Of a stretch of DNA of 64,000 nt, positions 12,301 through 21,453 are shown in pieces. The stretch is from Himantopus leucocephalus (Eukaryota > Chordata > Aves > Charadriiformes > Recurvirostridae). Under the pieces are notes generated by a model. The model had not been told where the DNA came from, ran no database searches, and saw only the letters and a list, made by a program, of their open reading frames with translations. Where the stretch lies: assembly GCA_003993805.1 (NCBI GenBank), contig RSEF01000001.1, forward strand, positions 93,311,400 through 93,375,399, in the 5' to 3' direction. The stretch's first letter is position 1; the number at the start of each line of letters is the position of its first letter. A program made the translations under genes and the position numbers.

Positions 12301-15300
12301 ATCTCTGGCTGGCATATGATGGTCAATTCTGAAGGGGGAGGCAGTGATTTCTATCAAGCTTAAAATGCAAGTTAGAAAAATGCTAGTTAATGGATTGGTT
12401 TTATTCAAAGTATTTCTGGCAGAATCAAACTCAAAATAAACTAATACTCTTCAGTGTTCAGAATTACCAATAGGGCACTGTATGTAAAGAAAGAAGCTTG
12501 AGGTGAGCACCCTCTGCCCCAAACCATTCCCCCAAATGTTCCCATTACTGTTGTCGTGTCATTGGCTGTCAGTCATCTTCAATACAAGCTCTCTATGCCC
12601 TTGCTTACCTGTCCAAAGTAAGGAATTCCTCTTCTGTAGTGGCGATCCATGTTCTCAAACTGTATACTGCTCATCACTCGAGTTATGGAAATAGACTGAG
12701 TAGCTGAAAGTTGCAAGCCTGTAAGAGTCAAGAGAAGATATAGTCTTGCATATACCTTCATCAGAGTTAGTGTTTGCCAGGAGATGGTCACTGTGCTTAT
12801 AAAAACGGATCTTCTTCCTCAGGAAGACATCCTTGTACACAGCAGGCAGAGACTGAATATCTCCTACTCTCCTTTTTGACCACACCACTGTTGCTGTTTC
12901 TGACTGTCTAGAAGCAATTACCTGTTCCTTTCTCTGTGACAATGGCTTTGACATCAAGATTCCTCATGTAACCAATGCGATTTAGCTCAAAGACGTTGGA
13001 GCTGAAAACCTGGGAGAGGCAGCCCTCTGGCTCCAGCTGGAAAGGGAAGAAAAATCCTATTACCAAGATCACAGCTTTTGAAGGATGCTGGCAATACAGG
13101 GGACCCTTCTTTAGTGAGTGAAGTCTTTTCCCACTATTTTTAACATGATTTATACAGGACTGATAGAGACATTGCTGTCTAAACTTTTCAGATGGGAAAC
13201 TGAGTCATGAAGAAGGAATGTGTCAGTCCTTCTTCAGCCCTGTAGGAAACCAACAAGAGAAATGAGATGCCCTGAGTCCCTCACTAGTGATCTAAGCAAA
13301 TAGATTAGTAGAGTGAAGTGAAACATCAAAGAGAGAAAGAAAAGTGTGATAAGAAAGGGATAGAAGCAAGAACACAGGAGAGAAGACAGCACAAAGAGGA
13401 ATAATAATTATGTATCATACATCTTTGGTAAATGATTGACAAACTGGGCTTTTCTTGCACCTCCCATATGAATCAAAATCCCTGCACACGCTGAGCTGGA
13501 CTTTCCCTTCTACAGGCTGGCCATAGGTGTACCTAGGGGAAGAGGAAATAGGTCCATGAGCTGAGGCTTGAAAAATTTACTTAAGCTAACATATGCAGGA
13601 ATAGACCCAGGATGAGCAGCAAGTTGGGAAGACAGAGGACAGAATAGTTTCACAGGCTTTTTCCTAACTGTTCTGCTCTTCCAAAAAGATAATACAACTC
13701 AGAACTTGAAATATTAATGAGTTCTATTTCACCCCTAAACCCATGAACCAAACCCACAAATTAAACATAAAAATAAACACCTCTGTAAGCATGATGGGCA
13801 GACATGGCTATCAACCAAATTATGACTGTCTCCACTCTTCAGCTTAGGCTGGAGTTTTAGACTCACTGAAATCAAAGCAAAACTACTCAAATCTGCAAGG
13901 GGATCAGGATTTCAACTCTGGTTTCTAAATTACAAGATCTTGGTGTTAGAATAAGCAAGGTCCTCCTGAAGGACTAAGCTTGGAGGGGATATTAAAGACA
14001 GCTGGAACCCTAAGACCCCTGACAGAATTTAACGGTGCTCTGCTGTATGAAGGTCTCCCTCTAAAGTGGGTTGTTGGGAGTGGACACATCCTACTTTAGC
14101 AGGGGACATCTCAAAAGATTTATTCAACTCACCGAACACCAGTTGAAAGAGAATACTCATACAATAAAATGAGATAATCACACAAGTAAATGAAAGCTCC
14201 AACTACCTAGTCAACCCTGACCAACGTCTTCTGAGGCTCTATTTATTTTAGTTTCTTCTCTAAGCCCTGTCTTTTTCCCCTGTCCTTGGGAAGTTCTTGC
14301 TCTTCAGCATATTTCCTAACCGCTCTGCACCTGGTACTTACACTCCACAGACTTTCACTGTGAACTCTGAATCCAGGACTGTAAGGCTTTCTGGTGCACT
14401 GACTGTGACATCAAATTTTGGCAACACTAGGACAAAGAATGAAAAGAAAAAAAACAACACTGGCACATTGTAAACTTGCAGGCCCTCCTGAGATGAAAGA
14501 GAAAACGAGGATATATCATCAATGTTAGTCACAGATGGAATGGGATCTCAGAACTGGGGTGCCAAAGTGGTCGAGAAGTGGCCTGACCTGCAAAGGCTCA
14601 CTGAACTATTTCTACAAAGCTTTAAAGAGAAGTCAGGACTTCTGAGGTGAATCCTGTGATATCTAGTTGCCTGGCAGAGCTTTGGCCAAGGAAGTTCATA
14701 GATGTGACTGGGAGAAGGTTAGTCAGTCATAGTGAAATTTGTGAACAACTTATTGTTTGTTATGCAAATTATTTTCCTGGCTGAATCTGTGCAAAATGGT
14801 TAATTTGTCTTCTTTGGCTTTTTACTGCTCTTNTTTTTTTTTTTTTTTTTCCCCTCTACAGTTCTTAATGACAACTAATTGAAGTTGCATTTGCCAGGAA
14901 GCTGTTTGAAGTTTTAGCAGTCAAAGGGGTTGATTGATAGGGGCTTGTCTCTAATAATGTGGTGGCATTTACCATATTCCTCCACAAGGAATGAATGATT
15001 TGTTTTATCTCCCGACTTCTTTGCTACGATAATTTTGTAGTTCCCCAGGATAGGCTCTTCAGTTAGTGGTAATTCAATCTGGATAATGTTCATCTCCGAT
15101 GTCACATTTTGCCACTGAAAGATCCTGTTGCCCCGTGGGTCCTGAAGAAAAAAAGAATATGGAGTCACAGTTTGTTTGCCTTGGAAGTCTTTTGCTACTA
15201 GCACACAAAACCAGAAACAAAGAAGAAAACAGGGCAAGTTGCTTTAACTCATTGGGGAAGTTGCTTAATGCATGTGCATTGAGATAAATTATGCCTTTGT

Positions 15301-18300
15301 ACTTTGATTATTAGTGTTGCTAGATTCTCGTCTGTTGATCTCAGATTTAAGCATCCTCTACCAGCCTAGGTATTAGTCTCATTCATCAGGGGAAGCTGCA
15401 CATTACTGCTCTTCCCTGCTCTTCAGTATATGTTGGTCTACTTTTATGTCAAGAGGGGAGAGAAAGAAAATCTTCTTTGTGCTTCTTTCCCCTTCAGCTG
15501 AGCTTAACCCATACAAACCTTGGCCTTTAGCAACCCCAGCTTTTTTTCAGCTGGTGGAAGAAGGAAGAAAGCATTTCTGCTACATTCACTGAGGTGTCAT
15601 TTGCCTCTCAATATATGTTATGCTAGTTAGACTAAAGAAAATTCATTCACACCGTTTTCTTGAACTCTTTAAAACACTGACTGCAGAAAAACACAAGTAG
15701 AGCTTAAAATATGTATGTTTCACTACAAACAAAATAAAGACTTCATGGTATAACATGAAAACTTGCAAGAATGCTGTCTAGACGTGGACTGCGATTGCTA
15801 TTTTAACAATCACCACAAAATGCCATGGAAGTGCTAACTTAGCTAGTAATTGTATCCACAGCCTATATTTGTTCATAGTGTTCAGCAGCACTTGAATTAT
15901 GAAAAGATATACCCCAAATAAATTGAGCAAACTGGAGGAGGTGGAGGGTAGTCAAAGGCAGGCATAAGGACAGTACAACTTTTGACTGTTGAAATGAAGA
16001 TAGATATGCTTTCCACATTAGTAAGGCTCAAACAGCATCCTGGGATTTTATGAAGTTTCTGTTAATTTCTGCCAGTGTACTTGGGAGCAATATATGGCTG
16101 TGCGTAGACACATGCAACCTGAAGTAAGCACATGTGCCCTAGATTTTATTTTTAAATGCATAATACAGCCCAAAGAGAAAAAAATCTTACCTGAATTGCA
16201 ATCAAGGGGTACTGAAAGAGAAAAAAACAGTGAGAGAAGAGATTAGGAGGCTGAACAAACACAGATTAATTTTCCCGAGGACTGTGAGAAATGTATAACC
16301 AATAATCAGAATAATACCAGTAATCAGAGATCCTTATATCTTCTTTTAATCAGTTTAATAGCAGTTTTACTTCAATAAGAAGGTTACGTAAAGGGAAGAG
16401 ATTGAAATGAGAATGTTTGGGCAGTTTCTGACCATACCGCATTTAGTGCAATCCCAGAGCATCTGAGTCAGTAGAGGGCAGAGGTGCAAGTAAACCATGA
16501 TTTGGGCTTCTTTGATCTTATATCCTCACTCTGCTTATTAGCACCAGCTCTTTTGGTAACACTGTGTTGTCTTCTGCATTACAACCACATGAGAGGAGTT
16601 CAGTAAAAGCCCTTCCATCTCTTGGCTTATGTACTATGAGCAAGAAGACAGCCTGCTGGCAATGCAAAGGGTGCCTCTGACGAGATAAACAGTTGTGGTA
16701 ACAACTTTCTTTTTCATTTCCCCATTTCTAAAATGGGCAAAGTACCAGGTGGATGACTTACCAATTTTTGCAAGAGCAATTGCTGAACAGAAACAGCAGG
16801 AGACTGAACCGTGGGCTTTCTGGTCAGAGCTAAAATAATATCTGCAGCAACAAAGTGGAGGGTTTTTTGAGCCTCTTTCCCAGCAGTAGCAGGAGGTGTT
16901 GTGTCAGGAATCCAACCTGCTACACACTTGTACTCTTCCTTCTGACTCTAACGTAAAGATGTATTATAGCATCTGCTTAGGAAATCGTGTTAATTCTTTG
17001 GCATTTAGTCTCTGCAATATCTCATTTTATTCATAGCAACTGTCTATTCAAAATTTGAGAAAAGGTTGTCTCCCACCAATTTTAAACACAGGGGAATATT
17101 ACTGGTCACTCACCATCTCTTGAACAGGTTTAAAATTGAAATCCAGGGCAACAACACGAAACATCACTGGAAAGGCAAGAAACAGGGTATTAGCATTAAC
17201 TGTAATTTATTTGGCTAAGCATGATGTTTTGCATCTATTAGTACTCCCAGTTTCACTGGGTCTTCTAACAGTCCCACTTGCACAGGATGCAGGTAATAAA
17301 ATGCATCTGAGGATAAAAGAATCCTACGCAGACTTTGCTGAGGGGACTTTTCCCCAGCATTGAGTTCTCACACTCTTTCATGAAAGTTTGCTTAACCTCA
17401 GAAAAAGGGGACAACTGAATGAATAAGAACTGCTGTGCAGGTCAGGCAGTCTCAAGTGACAGCCATAACTCTTTCAGTGGCCGTCAGCATGATGTATGCA
17501 AATTTGTTCCTCTTCATTTCCACATCTCTAAAACAGGGTTTGTTGCTTTGAACATAAGAAAATTCCAAATATTACTGGAACTAGGTGAAGTGTCAGTTTT
17601 TCCTAATGCAGTGTAATTCCTCTTAGTTCAGTTTGTTCTCATCTTGTACAGTTNTTTTTTTTTTTTTTTTTTTTTTACAAGAGAAAAACTGAAAGGAGAA
17701 TGGTGAATTACTGCACAAGGAAAAACGTAAAATCATGTTTCAAAAATGTCCTTACAAAGCATTACCTTTTCATAATTTAATTTAGTCTACTGTTCCCCCA
17801 CTTCAAAACGAAGCCATTTCACAAATAGTCAAGCCATGTTTGGTGGACACCTTGCTGGCACCAAATTCTGATTGGTAACCTTTCCTTCATTTATCTATGT
17901 AGATAGAACTCATCTTTAGTTAAAGTATAACTGATCCAGTCTAACAGCTCTATTATTTGGCTGACCTCTGGAAAGAAGTATTCTCATAGTATTTTTTACA
18001 GTGTTTGAGCTGTGTGCTAGAAACCTTAAAGCCTGGAATTGAATTATGGAATGGATGTAGATATATGGTTCTTTGCATACATGGAGCTCTGTTCGATGGT
18101 CAGATGAGAAGTGTGGATAGGGGAATAGCATAAGTGCAGGGAAAACAACAACATGAAAATATGAAGTCCAAAACTATCAGAACACAGAAAGGAAATAGCA
18201 TGATTTTGTCTTAAAAAAAATAGAATTAATTTTAAAATGATGGATTTCACTCTTGGTCTTTAGACTGTCTTTGATGCTGACCAGCATCACAGACAGAAGA

Positions 18301-19898
18301 CTATGGGAGCATTGTTTTATGCCAGGCACTTAAGTAGTAATCTAATTACCGCTTTCCACTATCTTGACCTGTCACCAGTAATGAAATAGCAGCAGTAAAA
18401 GGTGCCCTCTTCTGTCAGCTGGGAGGAAGGGACAAAGAAAATAATAGAGACCGTGGGATGACAGCCTCCTGCCATCCTGAAGATGACTCTCTGAGCTCCA
18501 CCACAAATACTTGCAATGGTTTTAACAGAAACTCTGAAGAAACTGGCTACACTGTAGCTTAGTCTGAAAAACACCCGGCAGAGAAATTCTACGTGAAGAA
18601 ATGGCTTCCTAAGGGACATGTTATAAACTAAATAGATATTCACCACTCTGTCCTGGTTTGTAGATGGGTTTGTCTGTCTGCACAAAGACAATGCTTTCTG
18701 CGTTCCAGATCATCACCGACCGCCGCTCTTCTAGGCTGACTGTGGTGCCCTTGGCAGAGAAGGAAATGAAAGCCAATGGGGCAGAATTGACAGGAGGAAT
18801 CTGTGAGGAAACAGAAGAACAAGGGGAGGTTGCTAGCCTTGAAGTACCTGTTGAACAGCTATACCTGTGGCCTGAGCTCGTACAAAGGGACCCTCATCTC
18901 ACTTCCATCACCTTCCATCGTCTTTCTTGGACCTTTCTTATCTCATATATCTATTAAAAATGCCTCCTTTGTCTGTTACTATACATCCATCCTCTGCTTC
19001 CTTTTTCCTTCAACAGATCTTGTTTCTGCCATTGGTTGTTCTTCTCCTGTGCTTTCTGCTCTAATTTTCTTGTCCCTCCTTACATTTCTTTTCCATTGGG
19101 ACATAAATTAAAATTAATTTACCGTGAAGTTGAAGCACTGTAGACCATTGCTTGCGGTCATGGTTTTCTCAAAAATAGTGGTGTTAACAGCACCGTATTC
19201 TAGGATGACTCTGACGGATATTGTCTCGTTGAGGTTAAGGAACTGCAGGCAAACCTGACCTGGAGAGTCAGTTTGGAGGACAGCAGGCACCATCAGGACA
19301 TACTGCCTGTGAGATCCAAACATCAAAGCGATCACATCATAGAGAAAGGAGAAACAGCCTCAACAGGATGAAACAAAGACAAAACATTGTTATTATTCAG
19401 TACCCACCGATTAGTTTAGATTAAATACAGGACACTGCCAGTGCCCCTCACTCCTGCCCTGCAGTTCCCAACTAGCCCAGCCCTGGGTTCCCCACACAGC
19501 TCTGCTAGTGCCCCTAATTCTTGCCCTTTTGACCTTTATCTGAGTCCTGGACCCTCCTGCTTTTAGCAAAGCTCACTGCTGTTACTACTGCTATTGTATT
19601 TTCTGAACACACATGTCAAATTCTATGGAAGTTCTGCAATAGGCAGAAGGTCTGCTTCGTATTCAGTGAAAACCATTCACTTGCCATCCACACTACAGTT
19701 TAACTTAGCTCTCCAGATATAGAAGATGAGTCATGGCAGTATTTAGTATTTAAAGTAAATTTAGTGGCACTAATTAGCACTGTTTTTAAAACCTTATCAT
19801 GAACACTATTAGTAATAATATGGTAGTTCTTACGGCTCAGGTTCCTTTGCAGCTGTTACATGCAGGAGAAGAATAGCCAAAAGAAACTTCAGCCACAT
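272..19898 (-). CDS. OVST: Ovostatin (alpha-2-macroglobulin family proteinase inhibitor), 5' 25 exons; 3' end outside window
   Basis: Spliced CDS of 25 exons (listed singly), 3080 nt, about 1026 residues, open throughout with GT-AG junctions. The protein starts [14 protein letters not shown] (signal peptide), then AAKEPEPQYVLMVP, which I recognise as bird ovostatin. Order: MG1-MG6 macroglobulin domains (residues about 22-660), bait region (about 662-720), MG7 and CUB (about 738-935), and the start of the thioester domain with GCGEQNM at 960-966. A2M proteins are secreted traps: bait cleavage triggers a conformational change that encloses the protease and exposes the thioester. Ovostatin is the egg-white member. 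The cysteines matching human inter-subunit Cys278 and Cys431 are present, so disulfide-linked oligomers are expected. About 11 exons (rest of the thioester domain, receptor-binding domain) lie left of the window. The main alternative is a close ovostatin paralogue. Confidence 0.93.
861..1037 (-). CDS. OVST: OVST exon 24: thioester exon
   Basis: 177 nt, [18 protein letters not shown] followed by [20 protein letters not shown] and ending AIGYLVSG. The Cys and Gln of GCGEQ form the internal thioester (961-981), so this copy is predicted to be thioester-competent. Acceptor TTCAG, donor GTGAGA. Confidence 0.96.
961..981 (-). other. OVST: Thioester motif GCGEQNM of OVST
   Basis: Codons for G-C-G-E-Q-N-M, read directly on the minus strand. 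In A2M-type proteins the Cys thiol and the Gln carbonyl cyclise to the reactive thioester. Confidence 0.96.
1901..1984 (-). CDS. OVST: OVST exon 23: CUB to thioester domain
   Basis: 84 nt, [18 protein letters not shown] to ARASFSVVG. Acceptor CACAG, donor GTAAAT. Confidence 0.93.
2791..2842 (-). CDS. OVST: OVST exon 22: CUB
   Basis: 52 nt, [17 protein letters not shown]. The Cys matches human Cys921. Acceptor TGCAG, donor GTAAG. Confidence 0.93.
3292..3410 (-). CDS. OVST: OVST exon 21: MG7/CUB
   Basis: 119 nt, [20 protein letters not shown] to [11 protein letters not shown]. The GPCG Cys matches human Cys883. Acceptor TTTAAG, donor GTACTG. Confidence 0.92.
3743..3866 (-). CDS. OVST: OVST exon 20: MG7
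   Basis: 124 nt, [19 protein letters not shown], then [15 protein letters not shown]. Both cysteines of the C-x-C pair (human Cys847 and Cys849) are present, unlike in the second gene. Donor GTAAGT. Confidence 0.93.
3867..5183 (-). other. OVST: OVST intron 19
   Basis: 1.3 kb intron. It contains one ambiguous base (5086) and a poly-T tract at about 5108-5124. No exon, RNA gene or repeat family recognised. Confidence 0.75.
5184..5412 (-). CDS. OVST: OVST exon 19: MG6/MG7
   Basis: 229 nt, [20 protein letters not shown] to [11 protein letters not shown]. It carries the conserved ASAFC and [16 protein letters not shown] segments. Acceptor ATCAG, donor GTGTGT. Confidence 0.94.
5917..6013 (-). CDS. 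OVST: OVST exon 18: end of bait, return to MG6
   Basis: 97 nt, [20 protein letters not shown] followed by the conserved [11 protein letters not shown]. The basic cluster REERGKR is a likely trypsin-like target. The exon is nine nt longer than its counterpart in the second gene. Confidence 0.93.
6644..6776 (-). CDS. OVST: OVST exon 17: bait region
   Basis: 133 nt, starting [18 protein letters not shown], then the bait [20 protein letters not shown] and HHVKSS. The PVVC Cys matches human Cys689, just before the bait. The segment offers cleavage chances for Arg/Lys-, aromatic- and aliphatic-specific proteases. Acceptor GACAG, donor GTAATA. Confidence 0.94.
7081..7251 (-). CDS. OVST: OVST exon 16: MG6, leads into bait
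   Basis: 171 nt, [17 protein letters not shown] to PDVYQFLR. The Cys in QEPCVSS matches human Cys642. Acceptor CACAG, donor GTAAAT. Confidence 0.94.
7366..7605 (+). mobile_element. CR1 LINE fragment, reverse-transcriptase part
   Basis: The plus strand reads [20 protein letters not shown], then NDLDDG and [18 protein letters not shown]: the CR1-type reverse transcriptase with its F/YADD active-site block. It is short, truncated at both ends and sits in OVST intron 15, antisense to the gene. A dead fossil copy. Confidence 0.88.
7828..7977 (-). CDS. OVST: OVST exon 15: MG6
   Basis: 150 nt, [16 protein letters not shown] followed by the conserved [17 protein letters not shown]; ends ELSAET. The Cys is equivalent to human Cys595. 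Donor GTAAG. Confidence 0.94.
7978..8931 (-). other. OVST: OVST intron 14
   Basis: 0.95 kb intron. Open frames in it (for example a 114-codon stretch at 8536-8880) are compositionally simple and match no part of the family. Nothing else recognised. Confidence 0.7.
8932..9077 (-). CDS. OVST: OVST exon 14: MG5
   Basis: 146 nt, [16 protein letters not shown] to VEKCFKNK. The Cys matches human Cys563. Acceptor TAACAG, donor GTGAGA. Confidence 0.94.
9577..9634 (-). CDS. OVST: OVST exon 13: MG5
   Basis: 58 nt encoding [19 protein letters not shown], phase 0 to phase 1. Acceptor GCACAG, donor GTAAGT. Confidence 0.93.
10131..10358 (-). CDS. OVST: OVST exon 12: MG4/MG5 with Cys431 equivalent
   Basis: 228 nt, starting [14 protein letters not shown] and ending NTMNFYYV. 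The DHC and LSCGQ cysteines are spaced like human Cys431 (partner of Cys278 across subunits) and Cys470. Donor GTAAGT. Confidence 0.94.
10723..10881 (-). CDS. OVST: OVST exon 11: MG4
   Basis: 159 nt, [16 protein letters not shown] to MFDPEISLR. The [14 protein letters not shown] segment is family-typical. Donor GTGAGT. Confidence 0.94.
10882..12608 (-). other. OVST: OVST intron 10 (longest OVST intron here)
   Basis: 1.7 kb intron with the N gap and several A- or T-rich runs. I see no exon-like open segment, RNA gene or recognisable mobile element in it. Confidence 0.8.
11716..11744. other. Assembly gap (29 N) beside a poly-T run
   Basis: A run of N followed directly by about 22 T in OVST intron 10. 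Its true length is unknown. It lies between exons 11 and 10, whose reading frames join cleanly, so no coding sequence appears to be lost. Confidence 0.97.
12609..12718 (-). CDS. OVST: OVST exon 10: MG3/MG4
   Basis: 110 nt, starting [15 protein letters not shown] and ending [11 protein letters not shown], a conserved MG4 entry. Donor GTAAGC. Confidence 0.94.
12922..13036 (-). CDS. OVST: OVST exon 9: MG3
   Basis: 115 nt, from [17 protein letters not shown] to IVTEKGT. The Cys corresponds to human Cys299. Acceptor TTCCAG, donor GTAATT. Confidence 0.93.
13421..13532 (-). CDS. OVST: OVST exon 8: MG3 with inter-subunit Cys
   Basis: 112 nt, [17 protein letters not shown] then RDFDSYGRC. The second Cys has the spacing of human Cys278, which forms the inter-subunit disulfide. 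It is six nt shorter than exon 8 of the second gene. The donor GTATGA is weakish, but the frame is kept. Confidence 0.92.
14342..14426 (-). CDS. OVST: OVST exon 7: start of MG3
   Basis: 85 nt, starting [13 protein letters not shown], the usual opening of MG3, and ending FTVKVCG. The Cys matches human Cys251. Donor GTAAGT. Confidence 0.94.
14973..15141 (-). CDS. OVST: OVST exon 6: MG2
   Basis: 169 nt, from [13 protein letters not shown] to SFLVEEY. Acceptor TTCAG, donor GTAAAT, ending in phase 1. Confidence 0.94.
15142..16190 (-). other. OVST: OVST intron 5
   Basis: 1.05 kb AT-rich intron between exons 6 and 5. Nothing recognisable apart from splice sites. Confidence 0.75.
16191..16211 (-). 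CDS. OVST: OVST exon 5: 21-nt micro-exon, MG2
   Basis: A micro-exon encoding YPLIAIQ, flanked by TTTCAG and GTAAG. It is supported by the same 21-nt exon in the second gene (61842-61862) and by in-frame joining to its neighbours. Confidence 0.92.
17114..17166 (-). CDS. OVST: OVST exon 4: MG2
   Basis: 53 nt encoding [18 protein letters not shown] between an AG acceptor and a GTGAGT donor. The length equals exon 4 of the second gene. Confidence 0.94.
17167..18643 (-). other. OVST: OVST intron 3
   Basis: 1.5 kb intron between the two MG2-entry exons. It holds a poly-T run preceded by an ambiguous base (17654). A 110-codon open frame at its right end is only read-through from exon 3 sequence in another frame. 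Nothing else recognised. Confidence 0.75.
18644..18800 (-). CDS. OVST: OVST exon 3: MG1/MG2
   Basis: 157 nt, starting [14 protein letters not shown]. It contains the family hallmark [15 protein letters not shown]. It ends in phase 1 before a GTGAAT donor. Confidence 0.94.
19123..19306 (-). CDS. OVST: OVST exon 2: MG1 domain
   Basis: 184 nt, starting (P)[10 protein letters not shown]. It carries Cys in QVCLQF and LQCFNF, matching the MG1 disulfide of human A2M. NET, NTT and NFT are possible N-glycosylation sites. It ends in phase 0 at ..FT before GTAAAT. Confidence 0.94.
19834..19898 (-). CDS. OVST: OVST exon 1: signal peptide
   Basis: 65 nt. The ATG at 19896-19898 opens a classic signal peptide, [16 protein letters not shown], followed by AKEPEP. 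It ends in phase 2 before a GTAAG donor. This start is chosen because the signal peptide fits ovostatin; two in-frame ATGs lie further upstream (see findings). Confidence 0.92.
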
Positions 19899-20031
19899 TT
19901 TTCTCACTGGGAGACAGAGGAAAGACATAAGCTCTCTTCCCAAGAAGCAATTCATTGCCTACTAGTTTTACAGCTCTGCAACATTCCTGACCAAGTGCTC
20001 CAGAGGAAAGGAGTTGGTCCTTCAACTCCTC
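19899..20031 (-). other. OVST: Probable OVST 5' leader
   Basis: Sequence between the inferred start site and the ATG. It has a ten-codon upstream ORF (ATG at 19982-19984) and two further ATGs in frame with the main start. A pyrimidine-rich stretch ending CCCAG just before the ATG also looks like a splice acceptor, so a 5' UTR intron is possible. Confidence 0.4.
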
Positions 20032-20059
20032 CCTGGCTCCTTCCTTAGATGTTAGTGCC

Positions 20060-20065
20060 TTTATA
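20060..20065 (-). promoter_or_regulatory. OVST: Putative TATA box of OVST
   Basis: TATAAA on the minus strand (AATTATAAAGGC context), 162 nt upstream of the ATG. It would place transcription initiation near 20030 and give a 5' UTR of roughly 130 nt if unspliced. Position and sequence fit a core promoter; nothing else proves it. Confidence 0.45.
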
Positions 20066-20859
20066 ATTGCAGCAAGGGGTGGAGATCCCAGTCTATCCTA
20101 CTGCTTGCAAGAACCTCCCCTAACCCTACTGCAACCTAAACCAACCCACTGTCTTCAGGCTGTAACACTTTACTGCAGTTCTCTGAATGTCTGCGCAAAA
20201 TATCCTTAGTGGTCTTGTTTTCAAGGTGAGGGGCTTTGCTTTTTACACTGAGGCTTGGCACAGCACAGAAAAGCGCAAAAAAACCTAAACCAGAATAAGC
20301 CGGTCAAACCAGATTAACATTTGAGGGTTTCCCCCAACATTGTTGGAATTTACCATCTGGATTGACAGTCTGGGTGAAGTAGACTAACTTTGTATACTTT
20401 GACACCTGATTCTGGTTAAAATAATATATTGGCCTCTCTTTTCTGTTGCTTCATAGATATTTTGAATATTGATGAAATGCAATACTAGAGAAGACTGAAA
20501 CAGAAAGACATCTAAAAGATCTTAATTATTTCTACCTTAGCCATTAAATGCTTTACAGTGTTGTTGAAGTTGGATTGATTTCTGCTTGAAATTAGGAAGT
20601 TGATGGGTCTGTGTAAATTTGTTAGTGCTCCAGGTTTCTAGTTTTCACACCTGTGTGGAAGCTAATTGGGTTTTTTTTAGGAAGAAAAAAGATCTGCTTT
20701 AATCCAAAGATCTTATTTTAGGATAAAGAAGGATTACCTCCTACTTTTGTTCTCTTGTGCTCTCAAGAGAAAATAAAGGACTCTGTGCTGCTCCCCACAG
20801 GAAAAACAATGCTTTAAAGCAGTTGTTTGATAATTGTAATTCATTTTTTTCCATTCATA
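20066..20859. other. OVST upstream flank
   Basis: About 0.8 kb between the putative TATA box and the LTR. AT-rich, with no coding exon and no repeat recognised. Any tissue-specific control elements of OVST could lie here, but I cannot name a binding site with confidence. Confidence 0.5.
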
Positions 20860-21453
20860 CTGGTACTGGGTCTGACTGGGATGAAGTTATGAAGTCAGCT
20901 TTCTTCATACTACCTTGTTTGGTGCTGTGCTTTGCATTTGTGGCTAGAACAGCGTTCATAACTCACCTGTGTTTTGGCTATTGCTGAACAGTGCTTGCAC
21001 AGTGTCAAGGCTTTCTATCTCCCTCACCTTCCATCCAAAAGCCAGCAGGCTGGGGGTGGGCAAGAGATTGGGAGGGGACACAGCTGGGACAGCTGACCCA
21101 AACTGACCAAAGGGATATCCCATACCATATGACATCACGCTCAGCAATAAAAGGTGGGGGAAAGGAGGAGGAGAGGTGACATTTGTGGTTACGGCATTTG
21201 TCTCCCGAAGCAACCACTACACATACTGAGGTCCTACTTCTCAGTAAGTGGCTGGACATCTGCCTGCCAATGGGAAGTAGTGAATAAATTCCTCTTTTTG
21301 CTTCTCTTTCACATGCACCTTTTTCTTTCTTTATTAAACTGTCTTTATCTCAACCCACTAGTCTTTTCACCTTCCTTCTATCCCTCCATCTGCTGGGAAA
21401 GGGCAGTGAGCAAAAGGTAGGATGGGTGCTTGGTTGCTGGGGTCAACCCACCA
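20860..21453 (+). mobile_element. Solo LTR of an avian endogenous retrovirus family
   Basis: Shows the order I know from a widespread bird LTR family: a tract resembling GGCTGGGATGAAGTTAA at the start, CATACCATATGACATCA, an AATAAAAG signal at about 21147, and AAACTGTCTTTATCTCAACC at 21336-21355 near the end. The last word is shared exactly with the LTR at 39823-39842. No internal retroviral genes flank it, so it is a solo LTR, oriented against OVST and about 0.8 kb upstream of it. Confidence 0.75.

Noticed and set aside
18359..18643. 110-codon open frame next to exon 3 as extra exon sequence
   Set aside because: The frame differs from that of exon 3, and exon 4 joins exon 3 directly with family-conserved sequence (GQS-VMFRVV).
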